Assembly (NCBI GenBank): GCA_023846275.1
Contig: CM043874.1
Span: forward strand, 23,059,130-23,123,129
DNA length: 64,000 nt
Source: Vanilla planifolia
Lineage: Eukaryota > Streptophyta > Magnoliopsida > Asparagales > Orchidaceae
Direction of reading: 5' to 3'
The position numbers and the translations under genes were made by a program. The notes under the pieces were generated by a model that made no database searches, was not told where the DNA came from, and saw only the letters and a program-made list of their open reading frames with translations. Positions 1 to 13,800 of this stretch are shown piece after piece. How positions within the stretch are numbered: position 1 is the first letter of the stretch; each line of letters opens with the position of its first letter.

Positions 1-1890
1 TGAGTCAAGGGTTTCTTTTACGGCATTGTTTTTGTTCTGGAAACCAGTTTCTGTACATCAACAGAGAGAATATCACATTGGTTGAGATTTCATAACGTGA
101 TTTTTTTTATTGATTTTTTTGGATATCTATAACAAGATTGTTCAGTCAAAAACAGCTGTGTGAAGTTTCTTTAAGAACTATTCTTTTCATTGAAATATAT
201 TATTCCTATGTTGTACCACTAACCTTAATGATGCTAAATAAATTTTCTGTGCATCAGCTGTGGTTAACGCACTGAGCCAGCAAGATGAAGTAGAAGTGAG
301 CAGTTAGTATTATTATCCCTCACTGAATAATTTGCACTTAACAGAGCTGGACACTTTTAGTTTGTCTCACTTGAATACTGTTGATTTAACAATAGGTTTT
401 CATCTGTTTGGATTCCATAAATATATCAAAATATTTTGTTACTGTTTATCTCCCGAGGTCAGCTGCAGTTAATGTATTTTTTCTCCTTTCATTTGTCTGT
501 TCTTGCTAACTTCAACATTTCTTTCTACTTCCATGATCTAAAGGATCACAACTGCCAATGCTGGCAATTGTAGTTTGAAGATGGGCTTCTCATTCACAAT
601 CTTTGTATAGTTTCAAACTATTATGATCCTCCAGTAAAAAAAAGTTGATGGTAGAAGTAAATTCTATGTTTCTTTATTGGAGGAGATTCTCCCAACTCAA
701 ATGAGTTTCGATCTTTGAAGATGGCAGCAGGTATGACTAATGTTCTAGCTTATACTAATCAACCTCTATGTGATTTAGATAAATGGGTTTTGTTACTGAT
801 GTTATTGGAAGCAAATATAAATGGTTCATAATCTCTTTGCTCATTTGGTCGCTATTCAATAAGAAGATTCATGATCTTGACTTACAACAAGAACAACTAA
901 TAAAGAAGCTTTGGATTACATATTAACAAGTATCTATGTTTACTCTCTCTTCTATCGTTTCAATCCTAGAACTAAAAGAAAACAGTAATAGCTTGAACAC
1001 CTTTTGGTCCAACTTTGGTGGTAATGAAAGATCATTAGACGATGTGGGTAAGCAAAAGAATAACATTGGCCCAAAGAAATATGCAACATTGATTTAGATT
1101 TTGTATTCATTGATCTAAATGAGTTTATAATAATGGGTCATACGACCCTATACATCGACCCATATGAGCCTACAAATCATTAGGTTAGAGGAACCTACAA
1201 AGAGTGATGAAAAGACCAATACAAATGTATACAAAATTCCTAAGATAAAGTCCCATAGAATGTACAAGAAGATAAAATGTTGGGTCACAAGGAAGCACAT
1301 CAAGAGGATGAATTAGTGTTGCATAAGTAATGGATAATGTTTTAACAAATTAATATTTAAGTAAAACTTGTCTTATTTTGTTTGTATCACACTCCAACAA
1401 ATTCTTCGTTATATTAAAAAGTAGAGTGATTACCAATGGCTATAATAGAGTAATTAAATAATATAGAATAAAAGGCAAGATAAGCAAATGTATAGGAGAC
1501 ATAATGTTTTTATGTGGTTTGACTTGATCTCGAGTCTACTTCTATCCTTGATTAACTCATTTGAACACTATTCAAATCACTTGAGCACGTCAAGGTGAGG
1601 AGTGATATACATATTTTGTAGTGGAATATCGCTCTAAGGCATATGCAAATTATAACAAACTCATTCACTGTATTCCTTAAAAGTTATATTTTGATTTACT
1701 AAATCAATAGACTTATTATTACTACGTTCAAGTTGTTGAATTTTATGATGCTTGTGATGAAATAATTTAGCAAATATAAATAATCGAAAAATGTATGCGA
1801 TGGTAGAGGCAAGATCAATGGGTCATTTGGGATTAAGTTCATAGACAATTTCAAATGATGTTTTAAGGATTTTTTGAAATAATGTTTTAA
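1..1890. other. No confident gene; AT-rich non-coding DNA
   Basis: No coding family was recognised. A 50-bp stretch at 258-307 looks like a possible terminal exon (see findings). The part after about 1480 may be the end or flank of the Ty3/gypsy fragment that follows, but no LTR pair was found. Confidence 0.5.
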
Positions 1891-1899
1891 GTAAATTTA

Positions 1900-4800
1900 G
1901 GTGTAAATCCCAAGTTTAGAAGTGCTTATCAACTAAGCATTTAAGAAATTTTTCTAATGTTTGATTGATGCTTCTGTTTGTTTATTTATTTGAGGGTAAA
2001 AAACAAATAAGCTGTTGAGTTGAGTTCCAAACAACTTTCAAAGTGTTTTTCAAAAATAAGACAAAGACTTCACATTCTTGTTAGAAATAATGGTTGATGA
2101 TAGACCATGGAGCTTCACAATTTTTTAAGAAATATTTTTTCACATAAGATGCATCATTTGTTTTGGACCCGATGATCAAATGGGCAATCTTAGAAAATAT
2201 ATCTACCACTACAAAAGATATTATGAAATCTATTAATAGGTTTTTCTATAGCCAATAAGGTCTAAGTACTATACTCTTCACTTTTGTGTTTAGTAGACTT
2301 TGCTTGTTTGCAAATAAAGCACAACGCTACTACCTTAAACACATCACATTTAATGATGGCTAATAATACTTAACTTCAAATAAATAAATGGTCCTTCAAC
2401 ACGTAATTCATGAATTAGAAATTGTTGCATAGAAGTTCTACGAAAGCATTCTTGTTTCCTTTTAAATTGGTATCCATCAACAATTGCGAGTGAAAGTCTA
2501 AGAATATTAGATAATCATCTTTTATCTTATCAAATCCTAGAATTTGAAATTGTAATTGTGAGACGACAACCTAAATAATGCATCTAGGGTTTGTGCTCAA
2601 TACTAGGTTTATGTTTAAGTATAAAACAAGTTTTGTAAATATTTAACTCACTTAGCATGCACATAGTTCAACTTTCTGTGTATTTATAAATTTCAAAACT
2701 TGATGGTTAGGATTTAAAATAAGCTATTTAAGTAGCACATAATGTCTTCAATGTCTAATTGTTCTAATGATAATGTAAAATTCTCCATCATAAGTTGAGT
2801 AATTTTGCTAGGCTTTATTTAAGTTTTTACTAAAATATATAATTGTGTGATTTTTTGACTTAGAACTCTCTCGATGCCTACTCCTGAGACATCACAAGTA
2901 ACTTTTAAGCATTTTATTGAAGCTAGGTAACCTAAGTACTAGTGCTAAACTCATAAGGATTTTTATTTGGCTAAAGGCATCTTGACATTTGAGGTCTAAC
3001 TAAATCCCTCTCATTTTTTAATATGTTTATTATTGGGGCCACAATAGAACTAAAATTCTTGTTAAATGTCTAGTAAAATCTAGTAAAGTCATGAAAACTT
3101 CTGACATTGGTAAAATTTCGAAGATGGGCTAGTTTAATATAGATTTTACTTTGTAAGGGTTAAGTCAAAGGCAATCATAAGATACTATGAACTCTAGAAA
3201 AATCACTTCCTATTTCATAAAAAGATATTTCTTCATATTAATATATAATTTTTGTTCTCTTAATTATTTTATAACAATCTTCAAATGTGATAGATATGAG
3301 ACCTTATATGAGCTATATATTAATATGTTAACAAAATATACAAAAAACTTTTCAATGAATGGTGTGAGGATAGCATTTATTAACCTCATAAATGTGCTTG
3401 GAGCATTAGATAAACCAAAAAGAATTATCTAGTATTTGAGATACAGTTTTTCATTCATATGTTAGTCTAATCCTAATTTAGTGATAGCCACTTAATATCT
3501 AACTTAGAAAATAATTTGAGCTTGCTAGCAAGTCTAATATGTCATCTAATTTGGGGATGGGGAATCTATATTTGATTATAATTATGTTGATGACATAAAT
3601 GTTGACACACATCCTCTAAGCTCCATTTTTTCTTGGAGCTAATAATGTAAGAACAGCATAAAGACTCATGTTTTCTCATAAATATCCCTTTCAAAGTAAC
3701 TCTTCTACTTGTTTTTTTTAAATCTTCATACTTAATTGGATTCATCTAATTATAAGATATATTTGGTGTTTGAGATCCTAATATAAAGTCAATGGCATGT
3801 TCAATATTATGTTTTGATGGTTGTTCATTGGGAAACCCTTCTTATGTGATATCTAAGAAATTATTTAATAAATCTAAGAGTTTCTTAAGTATTTTTTTCT
3901 TAGTAACTTCTAGAATGATATCTTTCATATGTAGAACATGAAAAAAAAGTGGGGCTATCAAACCATTATAATACACTCCTATACCTAAGCCTTTTGATTA
4001 AAATATTAGGACTAAATAATAAATTATCTTTTAACAAAGAGTTTTCAATTAGAATAGGGTTGATGACATTGAGTTACAATTTTTTATACTTCTGAAAAGT
4101 TAAGAGTCAATTTCAAAGCAAGGTTTGTCTGGTGTGGTATTGGGTTAGTTTTTCTAATGGTTTATTATGAAAAATTTAGTGATTTTGTCTTTGAATTTAA
4201 AAGCACGAGTGTTATCACACCCATAATAAATTACACTCATATCATAAACTCATGTTCTACCTAAGAATATAAGAGCTATGTCTATGAAAAAGACATTGCA
4301 TCATATATTTACCTAATTAAGGTTTGTCTTCCAAGTTGGCTCTAGTAAGAATATGGGTATAAATCACATTCATAATACTTTCATCATCAATGATGAGTCT
4401 ACACCTTTTATCAATATAGGTGATAAGCATATTAAATGTATTTTCCTCTTCTAGTCCTTAGTCTTAGTATCTAAAGTCTTAGTTTTAGATACTATTAAAC
4501 ACCTTAGACTCCTAAATGAGTCTAAACTTCTACAAATATTTCTTCATTAAATAAAAGTACATCATCATTCCTAATTCTCAACATCATATTCATATTCAAT
4601 AACCTCCTCTTAAAGTAATATATTGGCTTTACAGTGGTTTTATGCATGCCTTTTTTATGACATTTGAAACACATTATATCTTTAACATTTTTAAAGAAAG
4701 TTTTCTATGTAAATTTAGAAGTTTGGGCATTTTGGTTGGGTTTGGGAAGTTTTAGAAGTAAACTTGATTATTGTTAGCTAAAGTCTTAAATTTAAGGATC

Positions 4801-4960
4801 ATTATGGTTTTCTTATGCCTTTCAACTAATGTGGCATAATGGACAAGTTTAAATGTGAAAGAAATACTAACTGACACTATTCATTCTTCATAGGGATGGT
4901 TTAGCACATGGACTAGGACAACAGTGGCTACAAATAACATAAGTGAGGTACTTTTTATGT
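1900..4960 (-). mobile_element. Degenerate Ty3/gypsy retrotransposon, gag-pol fragment
   Basis: On the minus strand, domains follow in Ty3/gypsy order. Gag zinc knuckle remnant (MCFKCHKKGMH) at about 4625-4680; protease remnant (LIIDDES) near 4380-4440; reverse transcriptase ([13 protein letters not shown]) near 3379-3421 and NILIYS near 3309-3339; integrase zinc region (CFICKQAK) near 2301-2323; integrase core (FVVVDIFSKIAHLI) near 2160-2205. Stops and frameshifts are frequent. The RT active-site YxDD is replaced (YFVN), so the element is dead. LTR ends were not found. Confidence 0.85.
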
Positions 4961-4969
4961 GAATTATAT

Positions 4970-6350
4970 GAGATAAAATGTACAAGAAAAGAGGAATGAA
5001 TTATGTGTTTAATAATTTTTTTTTATTTTTGAAAACTTTTGAATTAAAGAAAAATTTTTACCTTTAAAAATAAAATTTGTTTTTAAGAAGGTTGTCGACT
5101 AAATGAAATTGCTCAAAATAAAAAAAATATACAAAGATGTTTTAGGTGGTTAAACCAAAACCCTTGCTTACATCTACCCCTGATCACCAATCAGGCTTCC
5201 ACTAGCCACTCCTTTTTATTGAAATAGATAGGGGTAAAGCAATTACAAATCGGTGCTTCAATGAGACACTAAAATCCACAAAAATTGGCTACACGAAAAA
5301 ATTGAAAGCTTTACACATTTTTACATACAAAATTTCTACACCTTTAAATATTTTAAACAAGAGTGGAACAAATAATTAATAATATAAATGTTACCAGGAT
5401 TATGCAAAATGATTGTAAACGAGAGTAGAAGAATAATAATTGAAAGAACCTACAACTCTCATAAGCACATTGAAATTTGATGCTCTTGGTTTGGACTTCT
5501 CTTAAACATTCATGAAATTTTCAAGTTGATTCAATTATTACACTTGTTGGTAAATGATTTCTATTTATAGTTAAAATAAAAAAAAATTCTCAAAATAACT
5601 CTCCCAATGGCTAAAATTAGCTTTTCTGAATGCTAGCCATTATAGGAGATAAAAAAGGAAAACGAAACACAGCCATCGTCTAATTTTGGGAGGTTGGAGC
5701 AGGAACCATCCAATCGAAATAACAATTAAAAGGTTTAGATCTAATCATAGCGAGATATGACTTGAATCATTAGATCTGAAAGTCGGATGGATGATGAAGA
5801 TGATCAGGAAAATGAAAGCGAAAGGGCTATCAGTCATTCGATCAAGTATTATAGATGAATGATTAGATGAAAAAGACTGTTCATAAATGTGGAGGAAATC
5901 ATGACCATTCAATCAAAAAAATGTGCGATCAGTCGATACATATGTGCTCAAGTTTGAAAAATAAATGTCATTTATTTAGTCTCACATTGCAAAGCAGTGC
6001 ATGTGATTTGTCCTTATATTACTTCCTCTACATGCAATAGTTAGCCTAAAGGGGTTGGCTATCTCCTAGTTCCCTTGGGATGTCATTACATAAGGCCACT
6101 TGAATGTAAAATTAAAATGGGTCTAATCTGACCCAAACTAATTACTTATCATTAATGAGTTAAACTCAACTAATTATGTATAAGTTGGGTTCAAAATTAA
6201 TGCCTTGACTTGATTAATCCAAGCTACTGTAAGATTCAAACCTTGACTGATACTCGTGTTCGAACAAACTCAGTTTTGATCAGTCTCCTGACCTGTGAAT
6301 CTTTAAGACCCATTGCCTAGCACTGTAGGGCACTTGACCTGAGCCCTTCG
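4970..6350 (-). mobile_element. Copia-type LTR remnant (probable 3' LTR of a minus-strand element)
   Basis: Contains the acaagaaaagaggaatgaat block near 4982, a decayed form of the 'cccaagaggggtgaattggg' start seen in many plant Copia LTRs, followed by 'ggtggttaaaccaaaaccc..tctacccctgatcacca' near 5137-5190 and a 'gatctaatcatag' style leader. With the gag remnant at 7.6-8.1 kb it may be the far end of one element. Ends are approximate. Confidence 0.4.
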
Positions 6351-7440
6351 AGCTTGAGAAAGGGGTTTGGTGCTTGGGCCAATTTTTTTATTTTATTTTT
6401 TAACATTATAAGATTTTAAAACTCAAAAAGAATTTTAAAACTCAACGTAACCTAATGCATCATAAAAAAAAACTAACTCAAATATGTATAAATCATGATC
6501 ATCCTATATGTCACAATTATAAAAAAAAATAAAGATTTAACATGATAATCATAGATATATTTAAAAATATAGTTATTTTAGATTAGCTACTCTATAAAGA
6601 GTATGATCCTTGACTCCAAAAATAATAAATTGAGCATTCAATCTTAATTCATTACATATTCTATAATCCTTGTTCTAGCAAACCTAAACTGCTACAATAC
6701 ACCTTAAGATTTAATCAATACACCTAAAGATTTAATCAAAACAACACCAAGCTTAATAAGATATTAGTAGTATTTAGTTTAGTCTTGTTATCATTACATC
6801 AAAGGGTATAACATATTTCATATAGAACTAATAAGCAAGTTGATTGGGTGTAGAAGTTATAATAACTACTATAATACCTAAGAGTTAAAAAAATGAAAGA
6901 ACTATAATGCATATGGCATGGGATAGAATGAGGTGTTAAATAGAATGGAGAGTATTGTAAAAGAGATCAAATGAAGAGAAAAAGAATTGAGATGATGAAA
7001 AAGAAAGTAAATATTCATTTTCTAAAAAAAACCTATAAGTTGCCACCAAGTCAACTCAAACACTTAAGTCTCCATGCTTAGGTAAGAATAACTCAAAATC
7101 CACCAAAAATCATCACTCTTTCTAAAACTTCCTCCATTTATAAAGGTATATATTAATGCATAAGAAATTATACCCATTAATATAACTATAAAAACACCCA
7201 ACTATCAACAACTAACTAGTAATTATATTTTTTTAATGGCACATCTAGTAGTTACCTAAGAAGAAGAATGCCATAAATAAAATATTATAACACTTAAATT
7301 AGACCATGTTTGATCCAAACTTGCCAATTGGTCCATGGTTGCTCATGGATTTTTTTCTTGTAATGCTCTTTGGTTGGGCATATGAAATATGGTTGTCTTA
7401 TGCAATGTGTTATCATGTTCTTCAAGTTCCTCAAGTTCTT
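6351..7440. other. AT-rich non-coding DNA, nothing recognised
   Basis: No conserved reading frame, RNA gene or repeat could be supported; it may be decayed interior of the surrounding Copia element. Confidence 0.4.
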
Positions 7441-7619
7441 CATCACTTTTCCACCTTTTTATTCTCATTTCAAAAGTTTCTCTTAGAAGATGAGTTGAAG
7501 TGTCACCTTTTCTTTGTTAGGTAACTTTAAAACATTTTGGAAATCATAATGATCTCTTAATGTATATCCATCTTCCATTCACTATGAAAAACCACACAGT
7601 CTTTGTCTAAAGTAAGAAA

Positions 7620-8130
7620 AGTTTGAAATTTGAAGTTCCAATGCTTATTTTGGATTACCTTGATCTTTTCTTGCTTTTGTTCTTATTCTTGAGCTCCACC
7701 TCATATTTTGTGAGCAAGCAAAGAAGAGTTTCAAGATCATAAGTAGAAAGGTGTTGAGCTTCGATTATTGCAGTTGCTTTTACATCATATTCCTTTAGGA
7801 AAAAAAGTAAAAACTATTGTTATTAATTATTCATTTAAAATTTTTTGTTGAGCAATATTAAAGTATTGGTATATTGATATGCCTAGTGAACATATCATTA
7901 ATTAATTTTTTAGATTTTAATTCAAATAGTTCATACTCATATATGAGCACATTTATTTTTTATTCTTTTACTTATGAAATTCCTTCACGTGTAACTTCTA
8001 ATTTTTTTCTATACCTTAGGTGGGATAAGAAATTTATAAATCTTATTAAATTCATTAGGTGAAAGACCACAATCTAGGTGATAAATGTTTACATTCTTTT
8101 CTTTTCATTTGTATTGGGCTTAGAAAAAAG
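7620..8130 (-). pseudogene. Degenerate Copia gag (UBN2-type) remnant
   Basis: Minus-strand translation shows SPNEFNKI, then LEVTREGIS (7976-8003), YELFELKSKK, a MFTRHINI block and YDVKATAIIEAQHLSTYDL (7739-7792), in the order and spacing of the Copia gag domain. Lys-rich sequence follows. Frameshifts and stops break it. No pol was found next to it. Confidence 0.8.
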
Positions 8131-8384
8131 CATAGGTACTATTTTACATTCAACTTCCTTTGTGGGAATTTGGAGTTCAACTATTAAAATTTTTTACAAT
8201 TTTATGTCTAATCCACTTAAATATCCTATTATGCTAGCCTCCTATTAGTTATAATGAAGACCTTTGAATTAGGGTGGTTGGTTAACCTATTGCCCTTCAA
8301 AAAAAAAAATTCTCCTCTCCGTGTGACTTAGTTGTGCCATGAATCATACATTTAGATTGTTAAAACCTTCACTAAAGGTTTTTC

Positions 8385-8450
8385 ATTGGTACTAGTTGTT
8401 ACTCTAAAACACACCCAAGAGAAGAGATAAATTGGGTTATCAAAAACTTC
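8385..8450 (-). mobile_element. PBS / LTR-end remnant of the Copia element
   Basis: On the plus strand, 'ttggtactagttgttactc' is followed by cacacccaagagaagagat and aaattgggttatc. This resembles the 'gctctgataccaattgttgg..cccaagaggggtgaattggg' junction of plant Copia elements, i.e. a decayed PBS beside the inner end of a 5' LTR, upstream of the minus-strand gag. Confidence 0.45.
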
Positions 8451-8459
8451 AAAATAAAA

Positions 8460-10713
8460 TAATATATTATGTTTTATTAGTTTTTAATGTAAAATTAAAA
8501 TAATTAATACTATTTTGAAAACTTATGATACAATAGAAGAATAAAACATACATGTTTAAAATTTTTGTTATTATATTATATTTTTTTATTATCTTATTCT
8601 TAAATTAATTTATCATATTTGATTCTAGTTATTACGTTATATAATACATATGCAAAATATCACAAAATTAATGTGATAAAAAAGGATATTAAAAATAAAT
8701 ATTATTGTGTATTATTATAATAACTTTAGCATTAATGTTTCTTTTACTTAGTTGACTTATACTTAAAGAGGTACATAAAATAAATGATATTAAAAGAATT
8801 AAGAGGTAGTTGTCCAACCACTCTTTTAAAATCAGAAAAAAATGAAATAAAAAAGATTTAGTGGTAGTCCAATTACTGAAGCCATGAGCCCGATAAATAT
8901 ATTTGATTTTCATACGATGAAAGAATAGACAATGTGTTAAGTATTTAACTTAAATCTAAAGATTTTATATGATATATTAACATATAGTATACAACACATT
9001 TAATTCAATTGGATAAAAGTATTGTAGATGGGGGCCAAACAAAAAATTTTATATAATATGATCTATTACAATCATATAATATGATTGTGTTTATTGGCTA
9101 AGCATAACAAGTGATGAAAAACTTGATAATTTTGTACTATACATTTTCATTTAATATGTAATATAATTAGTAAAATTGGTGCCTAACATATAATATAATT
9201 CTTCAAATGTATGATATATTTAATTTATTTTTTGCAATGATTAATTTAATCAGATTTTGAGATTTTCTAAAATAGATATTGCAGGTGAACAGAGCTATTG
9301 TAAGCATCTTAATACATTATAAAAAAAAGGTTCCAAAGTTTAAAAAAAAAAAAAAAAAATAGACTAATGAACAATTACAAATTGTTCATTATCTATATTG
9401 AAGATAATGGGAGGAAACAAAAGCTGTAACAAATAGAAGCATTCTTATTCTTCTTTAATCTTCTTTTTAAGTTCATATTACATTAACCTAAGTTGAATAT
9501 TTTTTCTAAATTATTTTATATCAAATTAGTGTCCCTTTTAATATTACTATTGAGTTATAGTACTTTTGTAGTTAAACTTTCACATTATATCAATTGTTTC
9601 ATCCTTGAGACTTTGCATTGTGGTTTACTTAGTCTTTTATTTTCTTATTTGGCCTAATGCTTGGTTAAAATCCATGCAAGCATTCATAACTAACCTCCTT
9701 GAACACATTAATGCAATAAGGCTCATAAATATTGTTATTGGGGTGACATTTCACATTGACTTTGACATTTTTTTTTCCATTGATCAACATAAAGCATTTC
9801 CAAAACGATGCCCACCATTCAATAATGCTCATGATGTTCCCATGGTCATTTGATTAGAGCAGTATAATAAAATATTCAAATTTGCACTATATATATTTGA
9901 TGGATTTATATCAACCATCCATCTAATCAACTCAATATACTTAGATGGATAAAAACCAAATCTCGCTTAGGTCTTTCCCACATCCCAATAGAACCACCAA
10001 ATCAATGTCAATCATTGCCATTATCAATTAATTTTCCATTAATTAATTTTGTCATTTCATTTTATTAGTTTTTTTAAATTAATAATTTTAAATAAAAAAT
10101 ATTCATTCATCTATTATTTAACATTTTATTAAAAAATTAATAAAGTTAAATAATACTAATAATTTTATGAATGTCTATTCATTTAAAAGTTATAACCATT
10201 TCAACTTATTAAAGATGAAATTTTAATTAAATAAATTCATAATCAACATATATGATTAACCAAATTAATTTTTAAACATACCTATATTTTTCTTCTCAAC
10301 TTGTCCATATAAGTATAACATGCATTTGCTTGTCAGTCAAAAAGGTCATCATGCAGCAAAAAGATAAACACGTTTGTCCACCAATACTAAATAAGACGAA
10401 ACAACCACTACATAGAAAGCAAAAAATACTAATAGTTCATCTTGCAAAACACCCACACAATTTTTTAATTTACGGTTAGTTAATCTCGCACAAAAACATA
10501 TGCTTTTCTTTTCATTACATTGTTATCAGCTATACGTCAATTCTTCCTGTAGTCTACCTTCTGTTTGCTAAATTGCAATCCCTTTGTTATATTCCCAACC
10601 CATAAAGAAAATTCAATTGGCTACTTGAACCTGATCTGATCTCTACAGATTGGAACAATTTGTGCTTCTCATGAATCAAGTTTAGCTATTAATTTGTGAC
10701 CTGGAAGTGCAAA
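8460..10713. other. AT-rich DNA and 3' flank of the aspartic protease gene
   Basis: No gene recognised. An 18-base A run lies at 9342-9359. The last few hundred bases before 10714 must include the protease 3' UTR, but no poly(A) signal was chosen. Confidence 0.4.
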
Positions 10714-10885
10714 CTATAAGGGCTGCATTTCTTGTTCAGGAATAGTAGCATCTACAGGCCTGTATGCAGCACTTAAAGTAGATGCATTTCTCCGAAGATA
10801 CCAAACTAATAAGGTTGTGAAGCTAAGTATGAACACCACCGAACAACCCAGGCCCACTGCCCACAAGTGTTTCTGCCACCAAGGC
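10714..10885 (-). CDS. Aspartic protease exon 12 (membrane anchor and tail)
   Basis: Residues 598-654. RPWWQKH is followed by a hydrophobic span of about 24 residues, the stop-transfer RR and a tail with [16 protein letters not shown], then TAG. Acceptor ctcgcag|GCC. Such a tail suggests a type I membrane protein (inference). Confidence 0.92.
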
Positions 10886-13800
10886 CTGCGAGCGAGCAAA
10901 CTCTAATAGCAATCAGTTCATAGAAAATTGCGTTATAAGCATTGAATTCTAGTATTAGTTTGACACAATTTTTATTAAATATTAGACTGATTAATAATAA
11001 ATTAGTTTGAAATGCTTCTATTGAAAAGGAGTGCTTGGTTATGTGTTATCAAGAAATGCTTAATGAAATAATTATAGTTGTGAAATGACAATGATCTGAT
11101 GGGGTCTTCGATGTTCGTGAGAAAGGATTTTAAGAAGTTTAGAAGGCAGATAAAGAGAGTTTTAAGCCTCCAAAAGACTAGCGTGAGAAGTTGTTCTTAA
11201 GGGGGTATTAGTAGGCCTCAAAACACATTTCGATGGGCTCGAGGTGGAAGATGTCCAGTAGGAAGCCGACATAGAAGGCCTAAAATTGCCTATAAGTGAT
11301 GCTTTATCCCATTATTAGTATTGGCCAAACAAACATATTTGCAATTGCCATTGAAAAGAAAAACCACGGTATAGAAGAGAAACTAGAGGGTGGCTTCAAG
11401 AGCAGCAAGAAGAATGAATTCTCAAATAAAGGCTCTTCTAATTGTTTCAAAGCTTTGTCGTGTCATCATTGCCACAAGCCTAATCACATCATGAGGTATT
11501 GCTGTGAAGTGTATCTTGAATTGAGAAGGCAGAAAGGCAGCAAAGACTATGAGAATGTGAAAAAGGTTGCTAGCATTGCAACCGAAAAGAATATGGTTTT
11601 GGAAGGTTGGAAAAAACCTAACCCAAGTTTGTCATTGATGGTGAAAACCCGAGACAAGAAAAAAGAGGTTGTAGAGGAAAGGACTACTATAGGAGAAAAT
11701 TAGAAAGAAGTTATTTTTGGTTAAAATCCAAGTCAAAAAGGATTTGGTGAAATTTACACATGTTTTTTAATATCAAGAAAATGTAGTTGTCATTAGTTTA
11801 ATGGAGAGGCTTTGTTTGAAGATGATAACACACCCACATCTATGAATGATAAGTTAAATTTATGACAATTTTGAAGTTGAGTTTAAAAAGCAATGTGAAT
11901 TAAGGTTTACCATTGCTTGAGACTTGCCAAGTGAACTTTGTTAAATACCTATGGGAATCTGCTGCCATTTACTTCTAGAGACAAAAGGCTGATGATTTGC
12001 GAGGACGGGAAGACTCGATATTCAACAAAGATCGAGGTGTGTACTCTCTACGACAGATCTACAAGGGACATGTTTCAGTTATGCTAATTTGTTTGTTGGA
12101 GCAAGCATGAAGAGGATCGAAAGTGGAAGAAGAAGATCACTTAGCGAAATTGACTTCAAAGGTAGAAACTTTGAAAGAGATTGCATACACACCGAATGAT
12201 GGTGGATGTTGAGGAGGTAGCCAACGTGTTGTGGGCACTTGATCTTATTCAATTAAGAGCATAATGACTCATGGGAGTTAGATCCTTCTTCAAAGAAGAG
12301 TTGTATGGCTGTTCTCGAAGGAGGAATTGAGAAGTATGGAAGGCGCCTGGAGAAGATAAGCCCCTGAGAGGGCTTGTGCAAGATTTGAGGAAAATTGAGA
12401 AGATGTTCTCAAGAAGCATTGGTTACTCCCAACACCCATGTCAACTGGCTTGAGGTTGATGAAGATTACTAAGAGAATGCCAATGAAAAATGCCTTGTAA
12501 GGCAAGTTCAAGTCAAAGAGTGTCTTTGAGAGAAAAATGCCTTGAGCAATCAGGAAATGACTAAAGAAGGTTGGCTTTAGTGAGTTTTGAAGTAGTCATA
12601 AGAGGTATTGAGATGATTTTAACCCTTGAAGACTCTTGAAATTAACTATGATCCCAAGGGACATACTCGAGATCTTACCTAGGGTGGTCAAAGGCTTGGG
12701 GTGGTAAAAGAGCATGATATGCTGGAGAAATAAGGTCTAAAAGGGCTTGCAATAACATTAGAAAGAAGCATAGATCTTGTGCATGCCTTGAAGGTTAAGA
12801 AGTTCTCTCAAGGATAAATGAGATGATTACTTACCAAAACTAGATCATGATGTGCACTGTGCGATTTTCAAACTCTCAATGGAGTTTGATCTTGACTGAG
12901 TGCTGAATTAAAATGTTGTTAAATACTTTCATCAACTTCACCATTTCTTGAACCATGAAATTCTAAGATGTATGGAGAAAATTATGTCTAGTTTAGTAAT
13001 GTAAGAGGTTTTCAAATATACATGGATTTGGAACTTGAATACATCAAACAAAAATTTAGTTGATGTTGTTTTTTAATGGCATGGTTTTAGGTTCTATTTA
13101 TTTTCTACTTTGTTAGAATTAAACTTTAAATGTTCATCTTTAATTTCTTCTTGTTCTTAGAACTTTTAGACTAAAAAGGATCATTGGGTAAGGTATTGGT
13201 ATTGCATCAATTTGGCTGTGCTTTGAGACCAAGGGTATTAAAAAGGATCTACTTTGGATAGTGTTGCTTTGGGCATTAGAGTTCTAAGAGTTTTTAAAGC
13301 TTATGTGTGTGATTGTTTTTAGTTTTTCTCAAATTAAAAGTTTAATTTTTAGTATTTTGTTGTGTCTTTTTTTGTTGCAATCTTTGTTCACCTCACCATG
13401 TACCCTTCAACTTTTTAATAGAAGAGTTACATAAATTTTTTAATTATTCGGGAAGACCAAAGCTGCCATTTGCACCTATCATATTTATTTTTTGTTTTTT
13501 AGGCTAAAAAAATGTGTTTCTTCAGGCTAATGCTTGATTGTGTTTCAAAAAACACTTTTACAAAGGGCTGCATTTACAAAAGACATCAAACAAAGCCTTT
13601 CAGCTATCAAGCATGCAAAACAACGGCAAATATATCGACCTAGAGACTAGACAAAAAAATTAGGAAATGGTATGCTCTAACTGACTAATTACATTTTCTT
13701 GGGGTAGGAAATAGCCAGACCATCTTCATACTATCTTTGAATAAGTGATAGAGATGCCTTCGATCTTAGCAAATGGACATAAGAACACCCAGCACAATAT

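Noticed and set aside
3187..3432. 81-codon plus-strand frame
   Set aside because: Antisense shadow of the minus-strand gypsy reverse transcriptase remnant.
7306..8062. Plus-strand frames with hydrophobic translations (72 and 62 codons)
   Set aside because: They lie antisense to, or just beyond, the Copia gag remnant; hydrophobicity comes from T-rich codons.
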